Positions 52,601 through 63,281 of a DNA stretch of 64,000 nucleotides are shown one piece after another. Both the position numbers and the translations under genes were made by a program. The notes under the pieces are model-generated. The model did not search any database. It saw only the letters and a list, made by a program, of their open reading frames with translations, and was not told the DNA's origin. Location: contig JAWNZC010000446.1 in NCBI GenBank assembly GCA_035771165.1, positions 1,798,001-1,862,000 on the forward strand. The letters are read 5' to 3'. This DNA is from Paragorgia papillata. Its lineage: Eukaryota; Cnidaria; Anthozoa; Scleralcyonacea; Coralliidae. Positions within the stretch are counted from its first letter, which is position 1. Each line of letters begins with the position of its first letter.

Positions 52601-53606
52601 TCTGCCGTAATTGACAAAATAAAAGGATGTGAAAGGAGTAAGTAATAATATCTGACGCAGGGTGCTACATCAACTAAATATCGAATTTGGATAAGTATGC
52701 GTCTGTCGTCGAGGAGGGCGGCGTCCGAAAGTCAAGTGCATGGCGACCAACTTGACTAATATCAACATTTAATTATTTTGCAACATCGATTTATTTCAAA
52801 AATGCGTGAGAAATATTAATCAAATTTAACTTTATATTTTTTACCCGTTTATCCAAAACAAAACTATTATTTTTTGTACTGTTTTATTCTTCACAACCCA
52901 CTTATGATTAGCTTATGCTATTCACGGATGTTGCATGTAATAAAGTTTTGAAAATATTAAAAAAAACTGAAAACTATTAGAACTGATTTTTGTTTGTGTA
53001 CTTTCTCTGTACAAGTCCGCATTTTACAAATCCGATCCAGTCCACGACTGTGCGTTTTACTGATAATGTCAAAATGCTCTTAAAAATAGGTCGATAAACT
53101 AAACAACATTTCAAGGTTGAATATAAAATCAAAAGTTAAATTAAAATGTCACTGATATATACACTATTTGTATGGGTTGCGGAGTAACCATATATATACT
53201 ATTAAGAAAATATTAAGAACTCAGTTATAATGTATGTCATCATTATACAGTAAAATCCCGCTAACAAGAACTTTCAACTATAAGAACCTCAGGCTGAAAT
53301 TAAGAATGTATTTATATAAGAACATATAAGAATATAATAACCTACCCCAGGCTGATTTGGTAAAATGTAGGTTCTTATTAGCGGGATTTTACTGTATGCG
53401 TAAAGTATATTATACTATTATACATTTTGTAACTCAGCTGTCCCGTATAGCCAGGCGTCTTTTTGTCGGGGAGAAGGGAGTGTCGCGTGAAGGGGGATGA
53501 CGGGAAGAAGTCGGGTCTCAGTCTAGTAGATCTGCCTCTACATACCTGAACGTGCGACTGACCACACCAGAATACTGACGACTGTTAGAATGCTTCCAAA
53601 AATCAT
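46608..53606 (-). CDS. Secreted multi-VWC-like cysteine-rich protein, 6 coding exons (~370 aa)
   Basis: Join (minus): 53546-53606, 49733-50026, 49095-49337, 48269-48502, 47712-47765, 46608-46834; 1113 nt. All introns are GT-AG and phase 1. Exon 1 is a signal peptide (MIFGSILTVVSILVWSVARS). Four exons each encode one ~75-97-residue Cys-rich module of the von Willebrand C type: C-x-G-x-Y-x2-G-x2-F...DC...C-x-C-F...C...C, ending CxCPxWxC (CTCPSWKC, CSCPKWKC in the last two). The 54-nt exon (SSIVVGHVLKNAKDPLP) is less certain; omitting it keeps the frame. VWC modules usually bind growth factors of the BMP class or matrix proteins, so an extracellular regulator or matrix role is likely. A 5' UTR exon and TATA box lie upstream. 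A poly(A) signal occurs at ~46438. Confidence 0.8.
47272..47400. mobile_element. 129-bp foldback in VWC gene intron
   Basis: Arms CTGTTCAGTTATAGATGCAC, AGAGGACGTCAC and complement (GTGACGTCATCTGCGCATCT). A looser pair of the same motif (CGTCA...GATGCACAG) is at ~46985-47115. Confidence 0.75.
48135..48246 (+). repeat. TATG/TGTG-rich microsatellite
   Basis: Runs of TATGTATATG and GTGTGTATATGATG. Confidence 0.9.
49613..49692 (+). repeat. (TTTG)n microsatellite
   Basis: About 19 TTTG units with a few TTGC variants. Confidence 0.95.
50182..50506. mobile_element. Element K: 325-bp double foldback
   Basis: Outer inverted ends ~35 bp (CACAGAACAGAAATACGACC, AGAAGTCCAACTCGCG). Inner inverted arms (~50280-50325 and ~50350-50390) are built from GCCATCCTACGC units. 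CCCTAAC lies on both sides (50175-50181, 50511-50517, the latter after four extra bases). Downstream to 50670 more TACGCCATTCAA/TACGCCATCCAC units follow. Confidence 0.75.
50768..50941. mobile_element. 174-bp MITE
   Basis: Inverted ends GTGACATACATTTAA, CAAATAGAAAACATTTTCCG and complement, arms ~40 bp, then inner ATAGAGTTATAG/CATAGTCTATAA. Confidence 0.85.
51120..51605. mobile_element. ~480-bp foldback in VWC gene intron 1
   Basis: Left arm ~51190-51300 and right arm ~51482-51595 share inverted GATCAGTTATTGGCTATGCA, ACGTCACACGTTG, GGAAAATCAGTCATATCTTT and GGTTTAACTACAC. The centre includes a small palindromic GGCCTATA/TATAGGC pair. Confidence 0.75.
52117..52399. mobile_element. Element M: foldback inserted in a duplicated repeat
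   Basis: Contains nested hairpins (CAATTATTCGCC...GGTGAATAATTG, inner ATCGGTGAATAATAACC / GGTTATTATTCACCGAT). The flanks 52075-52116 and 52400-52430 correspond to an uninterrupted paralogue at 52470-52545 (TTTAAATAAAATTCAATGG, TGGCAGTAAAGGGTTATATT), which acts as an empty site. Confidence 0.72.
53248..53394. mobile_element. 147-bp mariner-type MITE with TA duplication
   Basis: Ends CAGTAAAATCCCGCTAACA and TTAGCGGGATTTTACTG, flanked by TA. Same family as 39989-40136. In the first intron of the VWC-like gene. Confidence 0.87.
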
Positions 53607-54150
53607 TTCGAGCTAAAAGATATAATTGTGTAAGAATCAATTTCATGGACATAATAAATGTATAATTATGTTTTGCTTCAATATATATTCACAAAACATC
53701 AGATTTTCGCCAGCAAATGCACACCTAAACATTTTACGTTGGTCAATACTAGAAGGAAGTTCTTACTAAATATTGTGTATAGACGGATAGCCAACCAAGG
53801 GCAACATGTGGATAGATTGTAAACGAAATCAGAAATGTGAAATAAATATCAGAGATTTTTAACAGGGAAAACAAGTGTATTTCCTTCCACTGTTGACGAT
53901 ACGGCCGGTTGTACACACGAAGCACTTAAAAATGGCCAGTTTTCTAGCCGTATTTTGTTATTAGTTTCATGAATTGGAGCTTAAAAACAATTTCAGAAAT
54001 TATTTAATAAATATTTTTACAAATGGCCAGACAGAATTTAATGTCCCACTATATAGATACTACTTGTAGTTTGTTATTTATGTTTATTGTATTAAATGCA
54101 GACGCGCTATCAATACTATATGAGCCTATATGACAAATATCTATACTTAC

Positions 54151-54235
54151 CAGTATATATCAATAAAAGAATGTTAAAGAGCCAACCCTGCAATAAATAG
54201 CACCAAGCTGTTCTCAAGCTGAAGACGAAACTCTT
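54151..54235 (-). promoter_or_regulatory. Likely 5' UTR exon of the VWC-like gene
   Basis: Ends at a consensus donor (CTG then GTAAGTATAG, at 54150 on the minus strand). It contains no ATG. It begins ~30 bases downstream of the TATA box, and the first coding exon has an acceptor (TTTTAG) six bases before its ATG. Confidence 0.5.
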
Positions 54236-54262
54236 GTGTGAAACTTGCGCAAACTGTGAGAC

Positions 54263-54270
54263 TATTTATA
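54263..54270 (-). promoter_or_regulatory. TATA box of the VWC-like gene
   Basis: TATAAATA in the context CGGGTATAAATAGTC on the minus strand. Confidence 0.55.
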
Positions 54271-54419
54271 CCCGCGAGAAAATTATAAAACCAACTTATG
54301 CCAAACCGCGTTTGAATGAGTACTTGAAGAGCATTGACTGATAAGGTCAATTTCCTTTCAGTATGTAAAATAGCAATCAACAAGTAGGTGTGACTGAGGT
54401 CGAATTCCGGATTAACCTA

Positions 54420-55680
54420 AACTAGGATTATAATACGATAAACGGAAATGACGCATTGGAATTTTCGTGGGCAAAAACGGATCATTTCCATTGAACTAAA
54501 AATAACTGGAACGCTACGTTCAGTAAACTGCGCATACAAATCTTGAAGCCAAAATTTGACTCCCATGAAGCCAGTTTTGACTCCCAGACACGCACTTCCA
54601 CGCGTGTTTCTACGTGTTTTTGTTTTGGCCGTGTTTGTTTTTTTCGTGGAAAGGCTGGGTACGACTTGCATAATTTGGCTTCAAACTTCCGGTTGAATCA
54701 TTTCGACTTGTTGTGAACCTACGAGGTTTTGACCAAAATTACCCCCTTTGGGCTTAAAATGATCCTGAAAGATCCCTTTTTAAAATGAGACCTTTATAAC
54801 GATATGCCATGAAGTATTACCCGAGTTCTGACCTGACTTCCCTTCTGTTAAAATCCCGCGAGGATCATGGCGTATGGACAAGAACAAAGTGGCTTTTATT
54901 TGTCAATATATAAGCGAAACCAACGAAAATTTAGGCTCTAACAACTCCGAAAGTAAGTATAAGCATTTGTTTGTTGTAATTATTTCGTAGATTAGCAATA
55001 ATTTGGTAAAATTTGACGAAACCATCTCGGCCGAGCAGGCAAAATAGAAGAAAATTTGCCGAGAGTTGTCGGCGAGTTGTCGGCGTTGTAATGGCAAACA
55101 GAAGTAAATATCACTCAAAATAACTTAAAATCTGAATAGCTGACTTAAAAACGATCTTACTGATGTATTTTGGTCGTATGTTCTTGTATAATTCTGTTTT
55201 AATTTGTAAATTTCAAAATAAGTTATATGATCGCGCGCGGGCGCACCATGGGGGGTCACAATGGGGGGTCTCAATGGAAAATTGTAAAAAATCAATATAA
55301 TATTTGCTTTTTATTGTATTGCTTCAATTTTTTCAATTTCATTTTGTGAAATGGTGCTTTTCATTTTACATGATCCAAAGTTTGGTGTAAAGTCATTTCT
55401 CGTTAAATATTTAACATTTTTTGGATTATAATAATATTATTAATAATAGTAATTAGCATAAATTAGCATAATTTGCAAAATGGGTTGTCTGACAAGACCC
55501 GAAAACCCAAAATTTGAATAGTAGAGGTAAAAACGATTCAAATGATATATTGTGGTATTATTTTTGTGTTATTATGCCATGTTAATTCACAAATTGCCAA
55601 GACCACCTGCTGTGACTGGTTTTCGACCCGGACAAGAATGAGATATATTTCATCACGAAATTTTGTCTTGGAATTATAAG
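54420..55680. other. no gene recognised
   Basis: AT-rich. Short duplication CAATGGGGGGTC near 55250. Open frames at 54417-54671 and 54903-55118 lack family features. Confidence 0.45.
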
Positions 55681-55734
55681 CTATAAAGTATCGTGAACGA
55701 AAACAATAAAATATAAATGTAGAACAGTAATTTC

Positions 55735-57787
55735 CATGTTTAGTGTTAAAGAACTGTGTTCTGAAGTTATCGCTCCCTCCCTGGCTGCTCTCTTCGAGTT
55801 ATCTATCCAGCAGGGTGTAGTTCCCTCAGAATGGAAACATGCTAATGTAGTTCCATCCCTAAGAAAAGTGACGTTCATGAAGTTACTAATTACAGACCAA
55901 TTTCTTTACTATCCCAGTCTCTAAAGTTCTTGAACGTTTTATTTTCAGTCAAGTTTCTTTTTTCATTAAGAACTCTTTATATGATCTCCAGCATGGTTTT
56001 CGCTGTAATAGGTCATGTGTTACTCAACTTCTTAATATATTTCACGACATTGGTAGTGCCCTTGATGCTGGTAAAGAAATTGACCTCATCTATCTTGATT
56101 TTGCTAAAGCTTACGACTCTGTCTCTCATAGTAAACTCTTATCCAAGCTGAAAATGTACGGAATTTCTGGTCCTCTCTTTAAATGGTTTGCGGATTATCT
56201 TCATGATCGGAAACAGCGTGTTGTTGTTGAAGGAGTTTCTTCGTCGTTCGTTAGTGTTAAGTCTGGTGTGCCGCAAGGTAGTGTGATAGGTCCTCTTCTT
56301 TTTATTCTCTATGTTAATGACCTTCCGGAGGTAACCAGCAACAGTACTGTTGCTCTTTTTGCTGACAACAGCAAGTGCTTCCGCTCAATTGAGTCACCAG
56401 CGGATAGAGATCTCCTCCAGCTTGATCTCGATGCTATGAGCAACTGGTCACAGTCCTGGCAAATGAAATTTAATGTGTCTAAAACTCTCTTACTAAGGAT
56501 TTCCCGAAAACGTACTCAATCTAGTCATTCCTATCACCTCAACAACGAATTAGTTAAAAGTGTAACAAATCAAACCGACTTGGGTGTGGTCATCAGCAAT
56601 GACCTTAAGTGGTCCCCCCATATGAGCTATCATTTCCTTCAAATTGTGAAGCTTAACCAACTATTAAAACCACCATCTGATTGGACAACCTTTTTAAACG
56701 AAACCTCACCCCCATACCACCCCCTGGAAACCCTAAACCTAATCACAACCCTCCAGGAAAATGTCCCACCTCTCATACCCCGACCACAACACCCCTATAG
56801 GATTTTTACCTTTATGTGTTCAAGTTTAACATCCCGCTTGTGTGATGGTTTTATTAGATGGTTAAGCTTCATAATTTGAAACCGATGATACCTCCCCATA
56901 TTGCTAAATGTGTTGCTAAAGCTAATCGTATGCTTGGGTTTCTCCGCAGGAACTGTATTCAAATGTCCGTTGCCATCGTCTAGCGCTCGTCCGTTCTCAC
57001 TTGTCTTATGGTAGTGAAATCTGGGCTCCTCAGGACTAAGTCACGTGACCCTTCACTTCTTGAGGGTGTTCAGAGACGAGCCACGAAATTCATACTCCAA
57101 GATTATGAATCATCTTACACTGACCGTCTCAAAAAGCTTAACTTATTACCTATATCATATTGGCTTGAAATTAAGGATCTTCTCTTCTTTTTTAAGTGTA
57201 AACAAGGTCTCTACGATCTAGATATCTCCCGTTTTGTTACTTTCTTCTATCCGCTCATCTCGCACTCGTCCAAGTCAAAACAACTTGCTTCAAGCCAATC
57301 CTTGTAGGACTTCTCTATTTAGAAATTCTTTTTCCAACAGAATTGTCTTTCTATGGAACAATCTCTCTCCGATAGTTCGTAATAGTACTTCTGTTTCCAT
57401 TTTCAAACATGAACTTTATATTCACTACTCTTCTAAGTTAGACTCCAATTTCGATGTTAATAGACTGCGCACCTGGAAAAGTTTCTGTTCTAAATGTCGT
57501 TCTTTCAATCCAAGTTGTTGCTCTTAAATCTTTATTCTTATGTAATTTGTGTATTAGTTTGTTGGGCTTTTTTTATCGTGTGTTTACTTATCGTTTATTA
57601 TGTAATTTTTTTGTTGGGTTGGTCTTCACATGGGACTCGTGCCCTGTTGATCATTCCTTCTATCATGTTCAAGTATTGCACTCTTTATTTCCTGTATATT
57701 TGCATTCTTTCATGGTTGTAAAGTTAATAAATAAATAAATAAATAAATAAATATATAAATAAATAAATAAATAAAAAATAAAAAAAA

Positions 57788-57823
<36 letters not shown>

Positions 57824-57830
57824 GAACTGC
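55735..57830 (+). mobile_element. CR1-like LINE, plus-strand copy with AAATA tail
   Basis: Begins inside the RT region (ELCSEVIAPSLAALFELS...SEWKHANVVPSL) and ends with a ~100-base (TAAA)n tail at 57728-57830. It is the same family as 25003-26092. It is interrupted at 56641-56877 by a small foldback (ends AAATT(G/A)TGAAGCTTAACCA and complement) that also removed some LINE sequence. Confidence 0.88.
55736..57527 (+). pseudogene. Reverse transcriptase of the LINE, with altered YxDD box
   Basis: Frames in order: block around WKHANVVPS; LIYLDFAKAYDSVSHSKL-type block in a shifted frame near 56085-56150; GVPQGSVIGPLLFILYVNDL (56262 on); ALFADNSKCF, where the second Asp of the catalytic box is Asn; [32 protein letters not shown]. 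After the foldback insertion it resumes with [20 protein letters not shown] and [20 protein letters not shown], then NLSPIVRNSTSVSIFK. Frameshifts, the Asn and the insertion show it is non-functional. Confidence 0.85.
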
Positions 57831-57919
57831 TTGAGCAAAGAGATCTATATTCTTTCAAAAACAACAAAATTTCCTTCATAATTCCCTGCAGGACCGCTTA
57901 TCTAGGGACAGTGCTTCCA

Positions 57920-58035
57920 TTTAAAGGCCCCGTTTACACTAGAGCAAAAGTATCCGGATTCACATTGTTTTTCATCCTCATGGGAATAAAAAACAATGTA
58001 AATTCGGAAACTTTTGCTCTAGTGTGATGGGGTCT
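57920..58035. mobile_element. ~115-bp foldback (GGCCCCGTTTACACTAGAGC end)
   Basis: Arms GTTTACACTAGAGCAAAAGT, ATCCGGATTCACATTGTTTT and diverged complement. It may be one end of a longer element that continues to ~58230, since GTGTGGACGCGGATTTTTTT and GAAAACGCCGTTTT are typical of sub-terminal repeats. Confidence 0.65.
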
Positions 58036-58075
58036 TTCCACACATATCTGGATTTTTTTGAAACGTGCACATGCA

Positions 58076-58122
58076 CGTAAACGATGTAGCGGTTATCAAA
58101 AACGATGTAGCGGTTATCAAAG
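58076..58122 (+). repeat. 21-bp tandem duplication
   Basis: ACGATGTAGCGGTTATCAAA occurs twice in tandem. Confidence 0.9.
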
Positions 58123-58239
58123 ACGGTCTCCAAAGTGGAACTTTTTGAAAACGCCGTTTTCCTGTTCTCGTGTGGACGCGGATTTTTTTGAAAACGGATA
58201 CGCGTGGAAGAAGCAACATTTCCATCCTTCACTTCGAAA

Positions 58240-60690
58240 AAGTCGACTGTTTTGGGGGTTTTTTATTTTCTTTAAATTTATATGCCAAAATAACCACAAT
58301 TGAATTTTTGTTCAATATAAAACCAAAAAAGAAACACTATATGTCAGTACATGTCGAGGTTCAAACCGGTGAAATTTATATCTGGCACACAATACTATAT
58401 AGCTATAGATAATTCCATAATTACAGTGCAAAAATAGCAAGTATTTCTTTAGCTAAAATTCTCGAATATTATGTTGCCATTCAAATGTCATTTTTTAAAT
58501 TCAGCTTCATTTCGTCAAACTTTTCTTTCCGAAGAAAATTTTCTTGATATAGTGCCGTGCGGGTCTTTTGAAAACATGTATGCGTCTTTGGCACTTTGCG
58601 GTGATATATACGCGAAGAATCAAATGCGTGATAAAAGACTGATCGACAAAGATTTTTATTGAATGGCGCCAGTGAACACATGCAGAGACAGAATAAACCA
58701 ACACCTAACCCCTGCAGTCATTAAGCTGATAATATCATGTTTGCGGCTATTTATTTTGCTCTCGCAAAATCATTTTACCTCCGTTGACGTAAATTCGGGT
58801 CATTATAAGCGGCCTTGCCTTGAATGATGATAAAGCATTTTAAATTGGTATAATACTATAATCAGTCTAACACAAATGTAAGTTGAAAAAAACTGAAAAC
58901 TACTTTCATCAGAATTACTTTCATCAGAATACTCCGTTTTGAACTATCTTTCCCAGTCCAATATTGCATGCTTTTGGAATACAAAGAGTATAACTGGCAG
59001 CCGATATTTCGCATTTGGTTTTTTAATTGCATTATATAGATTGTATATGGTTTAGAAGATATTCAATATCGATTTTAATTTGTCAGTCAAGCACTTTTAA
59101 CATGATTTGGCGACTTTGCTATTAACGTTAAATTATGCTATATAGACCGATATTATAAAGGCACAAACTTGAAAAACTTCGCGGACAAATTCAAGTTACA
59201 TGATTAAAATTATCGTGATTACCACACACGTCAAAACTTGGACTATTAAAATAGTCCGTGCGAAAACGCACTAATAACTTACTGTTTTAACGTTTAAAGA
59301 ATATTATTCCTTTCCTTTGTACACAAATATAATTTTTGTCTCGCGCAAAACTATTAATTAAACGGTATAATTTTATACCTGACGCTGTGCCTTTAAAATT
59401 TAAAGCTTTGGATTTGTATACCAGTTCAAAATGCACTTAGTAAACTCAAATATCATAGATTGAATAGCAGAAATAATAGTTACAGAGGTCACGTATAATG
59501 AATCCTCCGTTGGTCACAGGCCCATGCACTGGTTATATGAACTTGGCTTGGCTATCTTTAAAAGGGGAACAAGATTCGATAACAAATTTTGGCGGATATC
59601 ACACTTCATAATATAATGTGCCAATGTCGAACGATCTTCTTGTCAACATGCGACGAGTTACGTCATGAATGACCTCATTGAGTACATATTAAAATGTTCG
59701 CGAAGTGTTAATTTTGCTGATTAGAATGGGGTTTTTGTATAATTTGTACAAATCGATTGGTGTACAGTCTGTCACTTAATTTTCGAGCACAGAAAATAAT
59801 CATGCAGTTGCTCGCCCTTTCCGTGAATTTCCGTGACGTGAATTCTAAACTGTCACGAAAATTTCATGTCACAAGGCAAATGCGTAAACGGTACAGTATA
59901 CCACAAAGGGTATCATATTTGTGAATGACCGTCGAAATGAGTCAAGTTTTGAGAAAAACTGTTGTCGGATGGTGGTAGTTATCAATCTCAGAGTCGACTT
60001 ATGCGAGTTTACGTCACCTTTTTGTTATCCCCACCTAGCCTCGTTTTGGCAAGATGTAGTGTTAAAATGAGGCCTAGTGTTGACAACGAAAGCTCAACAA
60101 AGTAAATTGTCAGATTTGCTAGCTTATAATTCACTATGTATGTGGTTCATTACGTCATATGTGGGAGTTGACTCAACTGTGGGAGAAAAACGTCAAAGTC
60201 AACGCCCGGCTAATTAAGCCTCACACCCACAGCGACCAATTAAACCATGGCAAAGCTTGGCAATCGACTTTTATGGGCCGATACCACAGGGTGGACAATA
60301 GGTACTCAGACTTGCTCATTGAATATCTAGCTGGTTCTTTAATTATGTATACGTCTAGCCTAAGTGGACGTTGACTCAGCAGAACTGCAGTGGGGTTACC
60401 ATGCATAAAGTGATCAGATTTGCTTATTCATCATGTTTTAGGTCAGGCTATTTTTTACAATCTTTTTTTTATGGTGTGAAATTAGTCTATCAAGGTTAGC
60501 TAGTTATTATTTAACAATTATTCTCACTAGGACCTGCGCCGCATAATGCCATGCGAGATGAGTAATTAACCCGCATTCCTGCAAAGCCCAAGGGAATGCA
60601 AGCTAGTATATATAGGCAACCGAAAAACCGTGCTTTTCACCATTTGCCACGAAGATAGACACACTAGGATTGGATAATTTGTTTTCAGTA
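58240..60690. other. no gene recognised
   Basis: About 2.4 kb of AT-rich sequence. Short open frames at 58471-58681 and 60159-60406 have no family features. Confidence 0.5.
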
Positions 60691-60728
60691 GTCCTGTGTC
60701 GCAGCCGAGCTCGTTTTTCTCCGTATAT

Positions 60729-60908
60729 ATGGCCGACCAACAGGGTCAGAGTCCCGTTCCTATCGATGTTGCCGCAGCATTAGCCGAACACCAGCAAAAC
60801 GTATTACGTGTGGACGTAGCCTTATTTTTACAAAGTTATGTGTGTCAGCTTCTGTCGGTTGTTTATTCTTCGTGTTTCCCTTACTTCGTTTTGTCCCACT
60901 ATATGTAG
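60729..60908 (+). CDS. Weak candidate ORF (MADQQGQSPVPIDVAAALAE)
   Basis: A 59-codon frame with a good start context after a TATATATA box (~60608-60616) and a ~100-base leader. The first ~37 residues (to DVALFLQS) look protein-like; the remainder is hydrophobic and Cys/Tyr-rich as in random translation. It could be the start of a retroelement gag-like protein or a first exon whose donor I cannot place. No partner was found. Confidence 0.3.
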   Translation: MADQQGQSPVPIDVAAALAEHQQNVLRVDVALFLQSYVCQLLSVVYSSCFPYFVLSHYM

Positions 60909-61610
60909 CGCGTTATCCTCACCGCGTCCCCCCCCGTACTTAATTGATCGCTATCATGGCATATTTCGATGCGTGTGTATATTGTATTTAATATACGCTT
61001 CCCAATGTTTTGTTCAACTGTTGTTTCATTACGACTCTTCATGATATTTGTAATCCCTACTGCTTAGCCAGGTTTCGGCCGTTTTAGTTTTATAAGAACC
61101 GGGATATCTTTAACAAGGTTACAACCTCTGTTAATTTCCTTTACTTTGCGAGCATATATTTGGTTGCCGTTTTGTTGCTTTGACGTCTTTACAAACCAGA
61201 TAGGGAAATTTGCTTCTCGATGATTTCAATATGAAAATCTGAAGCCTTTGTTCAGTTGGGCGACGCCTCGCTGGCGATATTTGCATGTGTTGGTTTCTTG
61301 AGTATTTCGGCCAAGTTTTACCTGTCAAGCGTTGTGTTATATAGTCTTTGTCCTATTCCTGATTTCCTCCGCACTGTTTTACTACGGCGAAGCCCAGGTT
61401 TTTGACCGCAGTTTCCTTTTCACCAAGCAGCGTTTTGCCCTCTTTGTTGTATGATCGAACACAATCGAGATCTTCGGCCACAAATATGCACATACATGCA
61501 GACTGTCTTGGGCATTGGCTCTTCCTATCTGGCAACCTGATCATCGAGAGGAGCACTCTTGGTTTTGTCACTATATACTGACTTTGTCACGATATTTTGG
61601 CACTATTGTT

Positions 61611-61694
61611 GAGAGGCAGCGCCCTAACAGCACACGCCATCCGTTCTCCTTTAGGGGAGCACGGATGGCGTGTGTTGTTGGGGCGCTGCCTCTC
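61611..61694. repeat. Inverted duplication of the SINE 5' head
   Basis: Arms 61611-61643 and 61662-61694 (GAGAGGCAGCGCCCTAACAG and onward, a few mismatches) with an 18-base loop. The same head sequence is at the 5' end of the copy at 46017-46333. Confidence 0.85.
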
Positions 61695-61870
61695 ACGAAT
61701 AGTTAAGCGCGGTTAGACGGTGTTAGTACTTGGATGGGTGACCGTCTGCCGTTCTCGAGCTTGGGACTCATGTGAGTAGAGTTTAGTTGATCTCTCCTGT
61801 ACTCCGAGGGTTTTTCGCCGGGTTCTCCGGTTTTCCTCCCTCCGTAAAATCAACACCTAGGGCTTAGCTG
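61662..61870 (+). mobile_element. 5S-rRNA-derived SINE, copy 1
   Basis: Reads CGGATGGCGTGTGTTGTTGG, GGCGCTGCCTCTC, AGTTAAGCGCGGTTAGACGG, TGTTAGTACTTGGATGGGTG, ACCGTCTGCC, then TTCGCCGGGTTCTCCGGTTT and CCGTAAAATCAACACC. Same family as the copy at 46017-46333. The 5S-like block 61698-61750 includes the internal control region. Confidence 0.75.
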
Positions 61871-62254
61871 GGATCCGTGGTCTGAACTGTGTCGTATGGC
61901 GGCTGCTTAAAGCGCCTTTGATATGCCTCGAGACGGCCACATTGAAAAATCCTTAGGAGTAATTTGATTGTAAAGATACACGTTTGATGTATTCTAATTA
62001 AAGACCTAGTTACCTTCGGAGTTCTCGTGTTCGGTTGCTTTTGTGGAGGCATCCTTTGCCCGGCCTGGCTGTTTATATGCGCCTCTCTCTCACAACTTGC
62101 CGTTTTCGGCTATAAAAGCTCGCCGTTTTATTATACGCCTGTCTTATCCTGTTCACGTCGGGTGACGTACGCGATAATTCGAACAAATTCTCTCGTATTC
62201 TAGCCTATTTACGAACTTCTGTCGCGGTGCACCGAAGTTTGTACGATTCGTCTT

Positions 62255-62634
62255 GTTTTTGGTGAAGCGGTGTCGTTAAACTTTATACCTTCTATAGTCT
62301 AGGCGTTCTTACACACCGAAGTTTTATGTCGTACTCATTGCGCTGACGCGAAGTCTGTCTACATGCGTTTTGGGTGAAACAATGTCTTCGCTTGCTTTTC
62401 GTATTGTGGCATATTTTGTTTGGTGAGATAATTTAATGTATACATGTGCTTTTGGTGATGCATTTACATGTGCCTTTGGTGAGGCATTTACGTGTGCCTT
62501 TGGTGAGGCCATTTACATGTGCCTTTGATCGGAGCAATTTAATTATCTCTTGGGTGAAGCCTGAATTTGATGTACGAGGGGTACTTTTTGTAAAGCAATT
62601 TCATATATGTATGTGCTTGTGGTGAAGCAATTTG
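62255..62634 (+). repeat. Degenerate TTGGTGAAGCAATTT repeat leading into the retrozyme
   Basis: At 62446-62535 there are ~3.5 copies of a 24-25 bp unit (GTGCCTTTGGTGAGGCATTT, ACAT). Looser copies (TTTTGGTGAAGCGGTG, TTTTGGGTGAAACAATG, CTTGGGTGAAGCCTG, TTGTGGTGAAGCAATTTG) extend on both sides at irregular spacing. Confidence 0.7.
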
Positions 62635-62676
62635 TAATTGATGAAATTCATTCAGATTGTTCCAAGGCCCGTGAAG

Positions 62677-62719
62677 CTACACTGATGAGCTGTTGAACAG
62701 CGAAACACCGTGTCTGTAG
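62677..62719 (+). ncRNA. Hammerhead ribozyme 1 of the retrozyme array
   Basis: Type I hammerhead. Stem I CTACA pairs with TGTAG (five pairs). The core CTGATGA is followed by stem-loop II GCTGTTGAACAGC (five pairs, loop TGA), then GAAA, a short stem III ACA/TGT with loop CCG, and cleavage-site GTC. Cleavage expected after C62714. All invariant core bases are present. Confidence 0.9.
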
Positions 62720-62953
62720 ATTGAACTATGTACGCTCCTTCACTTCGGTGTTGTTGAGCACTCTGTGAAGTTGCCGTGGGTACCTATTAGCGATAATGCA
62801 ACGCTCACTACCCTTGTGGACGTTTGAGCACTCTGGGCCCATGCGCACATCACGCTATCTGAATGTATTTCACCGATGCTGTCCCACATGCGGCTGTCAC
62901 CGACGATCGCATGTGTATAAGTAATTGATGAAATTCATTCAGATTGTTCCAAG

Positions 62954-62996
62954 CTACACTGATGAGCTGTTGAACAGCGAAACACCGTGTCTGTAG
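62954..62996 (+). ncRNA. Hammerhead ribozyme 2 of the retrozyme array
   Basis: Identical to ribozyme 1 across stems I-III and the core. Cleavage expected after C62991. Confidence 0.9.
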
Positions 62997-63230
62997 ATTG
63001 AACTATGTACGCTCCTTCACTTCGGTGTTGTTGAGCACTCTGTGAAGTTGCCGTGGGTACCTATTAGCGATAATGCAACGCTCACTACCCTTGTGGAAGT
63101 TTGAGCACTCTGGGCCCATGCGCACTTCACGCTATCTGAATGTATTTCACCGATGCTGTCCCACATGCGGCTGTCACCGACGATCGCATGTGTATAAGTA
63201 ATTGATGAAATTCATTCAGATTGTTCCAAG

Positions 63231-63273
63231 CTACACTGATGAGCTGTTGAACAGCGAAACAACGTGTCTGTAG
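63231..63273 (+). ncRNA. Hammerhead ribozyme 3 of the retrozyme array
   Basis: As the others, with one change in the stem III loop (ACAACGTGT instead of ACACCGTGT), which leaves the three stem III pairs intact. Cleavage expected after C63268. The array ends just after it in a (TA)n run (63283-63304). Confidence 0.88.
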
Positions 63274-63281
63274 ATTGAACT

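Noticed and set aside
61698..61760. Functional 5S rRNA gene
   Set aside because: Only the internal-promoter and 3' region resembles 5S; the 5' half does not match and the sequence continues into a SINE body present in two copies.
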